Below, in pieces: positions 7,180 to 9,910 of a DNA stretch of 9,910 nt (within the stretch, counting starts at the first letter, position 1; each line of letters opens with the position of its first letter). The notes beneath the pieces were generated by a model. It did not search any database and had not been told where the DNA came from. It saw only the letters and a program-made list of their open reading frames with translations. The position numbers and the translations under genes are program-made. Source of the DNA: Bacteroidia bacterium (GTDB lineage Bacteria; Bacteroidota; Bacteroidia; NS11-12g; UBA955); assembly GCA_023254645.1 (NCBI GenBank), contig JALRLA010000182.1, forward strand, positions 1-9,910, read 5' to 3'.

Positions 7180-8088
7180 TTAGAGCAAATTCAAAATGGC
7201 AGAGCCCATTCGGTATCCTTCGCAATACAATTCGATGGAGTATTGTCCAGAAGTCAAATTTTGAACGGGTTTCCAAATAGTGGCGGGAACCACTTTGGCT
7301 TCACTTTCAAATACCGTGCTCACTTTGTAGGTGTAACGGCTTGATTTATCCAAATAGTCAAAGGTTCCCCCTTCGTTTCCTTTCGACATAGTTACACCCT
7401 CAGGACTGGTGATTTTTACGTAAATGGTTCGCTCTCCGGGTTGTGCAAAATTGTTGTCGGCAATACTAAAGCTAATGCGGAAAGCTTCGACATCTTTGGC
7501 GCGAACGGTTCCAGTTTCTTTACCGGTTAACCATTTTTTCTTCAGGGTTTCAATTTTTAAGTCAGCGCTTTGCAACCGTTCGGCAAAACTTTTCAATACA
7601 CGTCCTTGTTTGGCCAGCGCGTCATTTTCTGTATTTAGCGTACTAACTTCTTCTTTCAATTCTTCATTTCGTGCTACCAATTCAGAATTTTCTTTTTCCA
7701 ATTCTGCTATTCGGTTGCGCAAATCCAACAACTGAGTATTTAACTCTTCGATGGTGCTTTGACTGAGCTTGGTGTCGCTCTTGATGCGGGCCACCAACTT
7801 CATGATTTCGTTTTTCTTGGCGACCAACTCGGCAGAAATGGTTTTGTTATTTTCGGCCAGGGTCAAGCTATCAGCACGGTATTGGTCAATTAGCAATTGT
7901 GCTTGCATCAGGGCTTCTTCTTTGCCCGTCAATTCAGCGGTCAATTCGTTGTTGCTGACTGTGAGTGCTTCTTGTTTGGTGTTGCCCGTTTGCCATAGGT
8001 AGGCGAGCCCCACATTCAAAAGCAAGAGAATGGCGATAATGAAATAAAGCAGGGTCTTGCTGTTGTTTTTCTCTTGATTGTTTTGCAT
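7180..8088 (-). CDS. Membrane-anchored coiled-coil protein of unknown function
   Basis: This 302-residue protein has three visible parts. A short polar N-terminus leads into one hydrophobic segment at about 12-31 (LLYFIIAILLLLNVGLAYLW), most likely an uncleaved inner-membrane anchor with the remainder in the periplasm. Residues about 36-187 are heptad-like and rich in E, K, L, N and Q, with almost no proline or glycine, which indicates a long coiled coil. Residues about 196-302 appear beta-strand-rich, with segments such as FRISFSIA (203-210), IYVKITSPEG (222-231) and GQYSIELYCEGYRMG (281-295). They probably form a compact sandwich-like domain. I recall similar unnamed proteins in Bacteroidota, some mislabelled as chromosome partitioning or SMC proteins, but no function is established here. 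The gene is single, diverges from rmlC and ends at a shared terminator. Gene reality is near certain; function is open. Confidence 0.88.
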   Translation of the reverse strand: MQNNQEKNNSKTLLYFIIAILLLLNVGLAYLWQTGNTKQEALTVSNNELTAELTGKEEALMQAQLLIDQYRADSLTLAENNKTISAELVAKKNEIMKLVARIKSDTKLSQSTIEELNTQLLDLRNRIAELEKENSELVARNEELKEEVSTLNTENDALAKQGRVLKSFAERLQSADLKIETLKKKWLTGKETGTVRAKDVEAFRISFSIADNNFAQPGERTIYVKITSPEGVTMSKGNEGGTFDYLDKSSRYTYKVSTVFESEAKVVPATIWKPVQNLTSGQYSIELYCEGYRMGSAILNLL

Positions 8089-8164
8089 ACTGGTTTTTCG
8101 ATTTTTCCTTTGTGTTAAGTATCAAATATCTTGCCAAAGGTAGGGTTTTGTGCTTTGTATCGTT
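8089..8164. promoter_or_regulatory. Divergent promoter region between coiled-coil gene and rmlC
   Basis: These 76 AT-rich bases separate two divergent start codons, so both promoters are expected here or just inside the genes. On the minus strand, GATATTTG (8123-8130) is one base from the TAnnTTTG -7 consensus and lies about 35 bases before the minus-strand ATG, a sensible distance. I find no TTG at the matching -33 position. On the plus strand only imperfect forms such as TAGGGTTTTG (8141-8150) are present. No strong inverted repeat or Shine-Dalgarno site was seen. Confidence 0.45.
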
Positions 8165-8716
8165 ATGCACATAGAAGAATTACTGCCTGGTTTACTGCTA
8201 ATTACGCCCAAAGTATTCGAAGATCACCGAGGCCATTTTTTTGAGAGTTTTCGTTCTGACGCCCTTCAGAATAATGGAGTTTCAGATGAATTTGTGCAGG
8301 ATAATCAGAGTTTGTCCAACCGCGGTATTCTGCGCGGATTGCATTTTCAGCTTCCTCCGCATACCCAGAGCAAATTGGTTCGCGTGGTGCAAGGTTCGGT
8401 GTTGGACGTAGCCGTCGATATTCGCAAAGGCTCCCCGACCTACGGGCAACATGTGGCCGTTGAACTGAGTGGTAAAAATCACAAGCAATTGTACATACCG
8501 GAGGGTTTTGCGCACGGATTTTTGACCTTGGAAGACCAAACGTTGTTTTTGTACAAGTGCAACAAATACTACGCCCCTGCATTCGAACAAGGCCTTCCTT
8601 GGAACGATCCCGATTTGGGCATTCAGTGGGGAATTGACCATACGACCTTGTCGGCCAAAGACGAGTTGCACAAAGCGTTTGCAGAGTTTGAATCACCCTT
8701 TACCTTTACATCTTGA
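8165..8716 (+). CDS. rmlC: dTDP-4-dehydrorhamnose 3,5-epimerase
   Basis: This cupin-fold enzyme epimerises C3 and C5 of dTDP-4-dehydro-6-deoxyglucose, the third step of dTDP-L-rhamnose synthesis for surface polysaccharides. It has 183 residues, the normal family length. Visible family motifs are DHRGHFFESF (20-29), FVQDNQS (43-49), RGILRGLHFQ (53-62), VRVVQGSVLDVAVDIRKGSP (72-91), IPEGFAHGF (111-119) and LPWNDPDLGIQW (144-155). The expected catalytic residues align: His60, Lys70, Tyr130 and Asp166 match Salmonella RmlC His63, Lys73, Tyr133 and Asp170 by my own alignment. A GTG at 8150 is also in frame, but the ATG at 8165 gives the standard N-terminus. rmlA, rmlB and rmlD are not in the window. 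The stop is two bases before the preferred kynA start, so the two genes are probably co-transcribed. Confidence 0.95.
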   Translation: MHIEELLPGLLLITPKVFEDHRGHFFESFRSDALQNNGVSDEFVQDNQSLSNRGILRGLHFQLPPHTQSKLVRVVQGSVLDVAVDIRKGSPTYGQHVAVELSGKNHKQLYIPEGFAHGFLTLEDQTLFLYKCNKYYAPAFEQGLPWNDPDLGIQWGIDHTTLSAKDELHKAFAEFESPFTFTS

Positions 8717-8718
8717 GA

Positions 8719-9684
8719 ATGGCACAGACCGAAAAAACGCAAAAGCTCCTGGAACAGCTGTTCGAGAAATACAAATTGAGCGGCCAAAACATCGATGATT
8801 ATTTGGAGGGCTTGTTGGTGTCGAATTACGAACCCTATTGGCGCTACATCGCATTGGATACGCTCTTAAGTTTGCAACAACCCAAAACCGATATTCCTGA
8901 TGAAACCATTTTCATAGGCTATCACCAAATCACCGAATTGTACTTCAAGTTGGCCATTCATGAATTGGAACAAATGAAGGTGATGGGCTATGATCAACCC
9001 GATCGCTGGGCCGACAAACTCAATCGCATTGTGCGCTATTTCCAAAACCTGATTCATTCGTTTGATGTGATGATTGACGGCATGGAGAAGGAGCAGTTCT
9101 TGCAGTTTAGAATGGCCTTGCTGCCTGCCTCAGGTTTTCAAAGTGCCCAGTTTCGCATGATTGAAATGGCCTCCACTCAGGTCATCAATTTGGTGGCGGT
9201 AGAGCAGCGTGACTCGTTGCGAAATCAAGACCTAATTGCTCAATACAAGGGCATTTACTGGCGCAGCGGTGCCATGGATTTGGCCACCGGCCAAAAGACC
9301 CTTACCCTTCAGCAGTTTGAAGATGCCTATGGTCAGCGTTTCCAAGATTGGATGCGCAGTTGGGAAGGCAAAACCTTGAACGACCATTGCGAAGAACTTC
9401 AAAAACAAGGGGCTTTGACCGAAGAATTGAAACATCAGTTTCGCCGCCTAGATACCTATTTGAACGTCAACTGGCGTTTGTCGCATTACCGTTCAGCCGT
9501 TCGCTATTTGCAGAGCAAGTCGGGGGATGCCTCCGCCACAGGGGGAACCAACTGGCAGAAATTTCTGCCGCCCCGTTTCCAGAAAATCGTTTCCTTCCCT
9601 TCATTGTGGAGCCCAGAAGAAATAGAGAATTGGGGCAAAGGCTGGGTCGAAGAACAACTGCAAGCCAAACCCAAAGGAGTATGA
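8719..9684 (+). CDS. kynA: Tryptophan 2,3-dioxygenase family protein
   Basis: This cytosolic haem enzyme opens the indole ring of L-tryptophan to give N-formylkynurenine, the first step of the kynurenine route. The 321-residue protein is helical and carries the family signatures FIGYHQITELYFKL (65-78, with His69 matching the substrate-side histidine), FRMALLPASGFQSAQFR (130-146) and NWRLSHYRSAVRYL (251-264, with His256 as probable haem ligand). Near the C-terminus, ATGGTNWQKFLPP (273-285) replaces the GTGGSSG-YL loop of well-studied enzymes. I recall this variant in Bacteroidota members, so substrate identity is a family-level inference. The ATG at 8719, two bases after rmlC stops, is preferred over an in-frame TTG at 8713. 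The gene overlaps the next by ATGA. No kynurenine formamidase or kynureninase gene is seen nearby. Confidence 0.92.
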   Translation: MAQTEKTQKLLEQLFEKYKLSGQNIDDYLEGLLVSNYEPYWRYIALDTLLSLQQPKTDIPDETIFIGYHQITELYFKLAIHELEQMKVMGYDQPDRWADKLNRIVRYFQNLIHSFDVMIDGMEKEQFLQFRMALLPASGFQSAQFRMIEMASTQVINLVAVEQRDSLRNQDLIAQYKGIYWRSGAMDLATGQKTLTLQQFEDAYGQRFQDWMRSWEGKTLNDHCEELQKQGALTEELKHQFRRLDTYLNVNWRLSHYRSAVRYLQSKSGDASATGGTNWQKFLPPRFQKIVSFPSLWSPEEIENWGKGWVEEQLQAKPKGV

Positions 9685-9910
9685 GCCAGAGTCCCAGCTT
9701 AGAAGAGGTACAAGCCCGAGTCGACGAGTGGATTCTAACCGTTGGTGTTCGCTATTTCTCGGAGCTCACCAACATGGCTGTGCTTACCGAAGAAGTGGGA
9801 GAGTTGGCCAGGCTCATGGCCCGTAAATACGGAGACCAATCCTTTAAAGCGGGAGAAGAGGGCAAAGATCTCGGCGATGAAATGGCCGATGTGTTGTGGG
9901 TCTTGGTGTG
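9681..9910 (+). CDS. MazG-like nucleotide pyrophosphohydrolase, 3'-truncated
   Basis: The frame starts at an ATG overlapping the kynA stop (ATGA) and stays open to the window end, giving 76 residues of a protein probably a little over 100 long. MazG-like enzymes cleave nucleoside triphosphates to monophosphate and pyrophosphate, often clearing non-canonical nucleotides. The start resembles Bacteroidota members: VDEWILTVGVRYFSELTNMA (14-33), then EEVGE at 37-41 and DEMAD at 66-70. These two clusters fit the metal-binding EXXE...EXXD pattern of the MazG superfamily (E38/E41 and E67/D70). Only one such domain is expected, unlike the two in E. coli MazG. An AAAGGAG tract at 9673-9679 ends one base before the ATG, too close for a typical Shine-Dalgarno site. 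Coupling to kynA translation is more likely. Confidence 0.88.
   Translation, partial: MSQSPSLEEVQARVDEWILTVGVRYFSELTNMAVLTEEVGELARLMARKYGDQSFKAGEEGKDLGDEMADVLWVLV

Noticed and set aside
8150..8164. GTG at 8150 as the rmlC start
   Set aside because: It adds five residues (MLCIV) not typical of the family. The ATG at 8165 gives the normal N-terminus and length.
8202..8696. Minus-strand open frames opposite rmlC (164 and 129 codons)
   Set aside because: Both are fully inside rmlC, whose motifs and catalytic residues are intact. Neither antisense product shows a domain or a plausible start context.
1..9910. Search for a CRISPR array, tRNA or rRNA gene, insertion sequence, attachment site, phage genes or a defence system
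   Set aside because: Reading both strands I saw no regularly spaced repeats, no cloverleaf or rRNA-like segment, no transposase or integrase motifs and no terminal inverted repeats. RecQ and the MazG-like gene alone do not make a defence island.

Overview
The window looks like ordinary chromosome from a member of the Bacteroidota, probably near the Flavobacteriales. This rests on gene style, not on a search. The recQ product has the long helical linker and late zinc cluster I associate with Bacteroidota short RecQ proteins. The tryptophan dioxygenase and MazG-like proteins resemble Bacteroidota versions. One TAnnTTTG-type promoter element is visible, and Shine-Dalgarno sites are mostly absent. 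Base composition looks roughly balanced, with heavy use of TTG for leucine.

Layout. (1) Positions 1-4048, plus strand: a 5'-truncated recQ helicase gene, then two GT4-like glycosyltransferase genes. Each junction is a 4-base stop/start overlap (GTGA, then ATGA), so the three genes probably form one translationally coupled operon. (2) Positions 4049-4133: a short gap with competing inverted repeats and a TAGATTTG element almost touching the next start codon. (3) Positions 4134-7097, plus strand: a 987-residue exported protein built almost entirely of TPR-like repeats. (4) Positions 7098-7179: two adjacent hairpins between convergent genes, the second a clear bidirectional intrinsic terminator. 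(5) Positions 7180-8088, minus strand: a membrane-anchored coiled-coil protein with a C-terminal domain that appears beta-rich and is of unknown function. (6) Positions 8089-8164: a 76-base AT-rich divergent promoter region. (7) Positions 8165-9910, plus strand: rmlC (dTDP-4-dehydrorhamnose 3,5-epimerase), kynA (tryptophan 2,3-dioxygenase) and a MazG-like nucleotide pyrophosphohydrolase cut off by the window end. These three are packed with a 2-base gap and then a 4-base overlap.

Taken together, the two glycosyltransferases and rmlC suggest cell-surface polysaccharide or glycan assembly, though they sit in different transcription units. The TPR and coiled-coil proteins are probably envelope scaffolds. 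RecQ, the dioxygenase and the MazG-like enzyme are housekeeping or metabolic. I found no RNA gene, CRISPR array, insertion sequence, phage gene or recognisable defence system. No stretch longer than 85 bases lacks a gene. The least explained items are the coiled-coil protein, the control region before the TPR gene, and the coupling of a DNA helicase to two glycosyltransferases.
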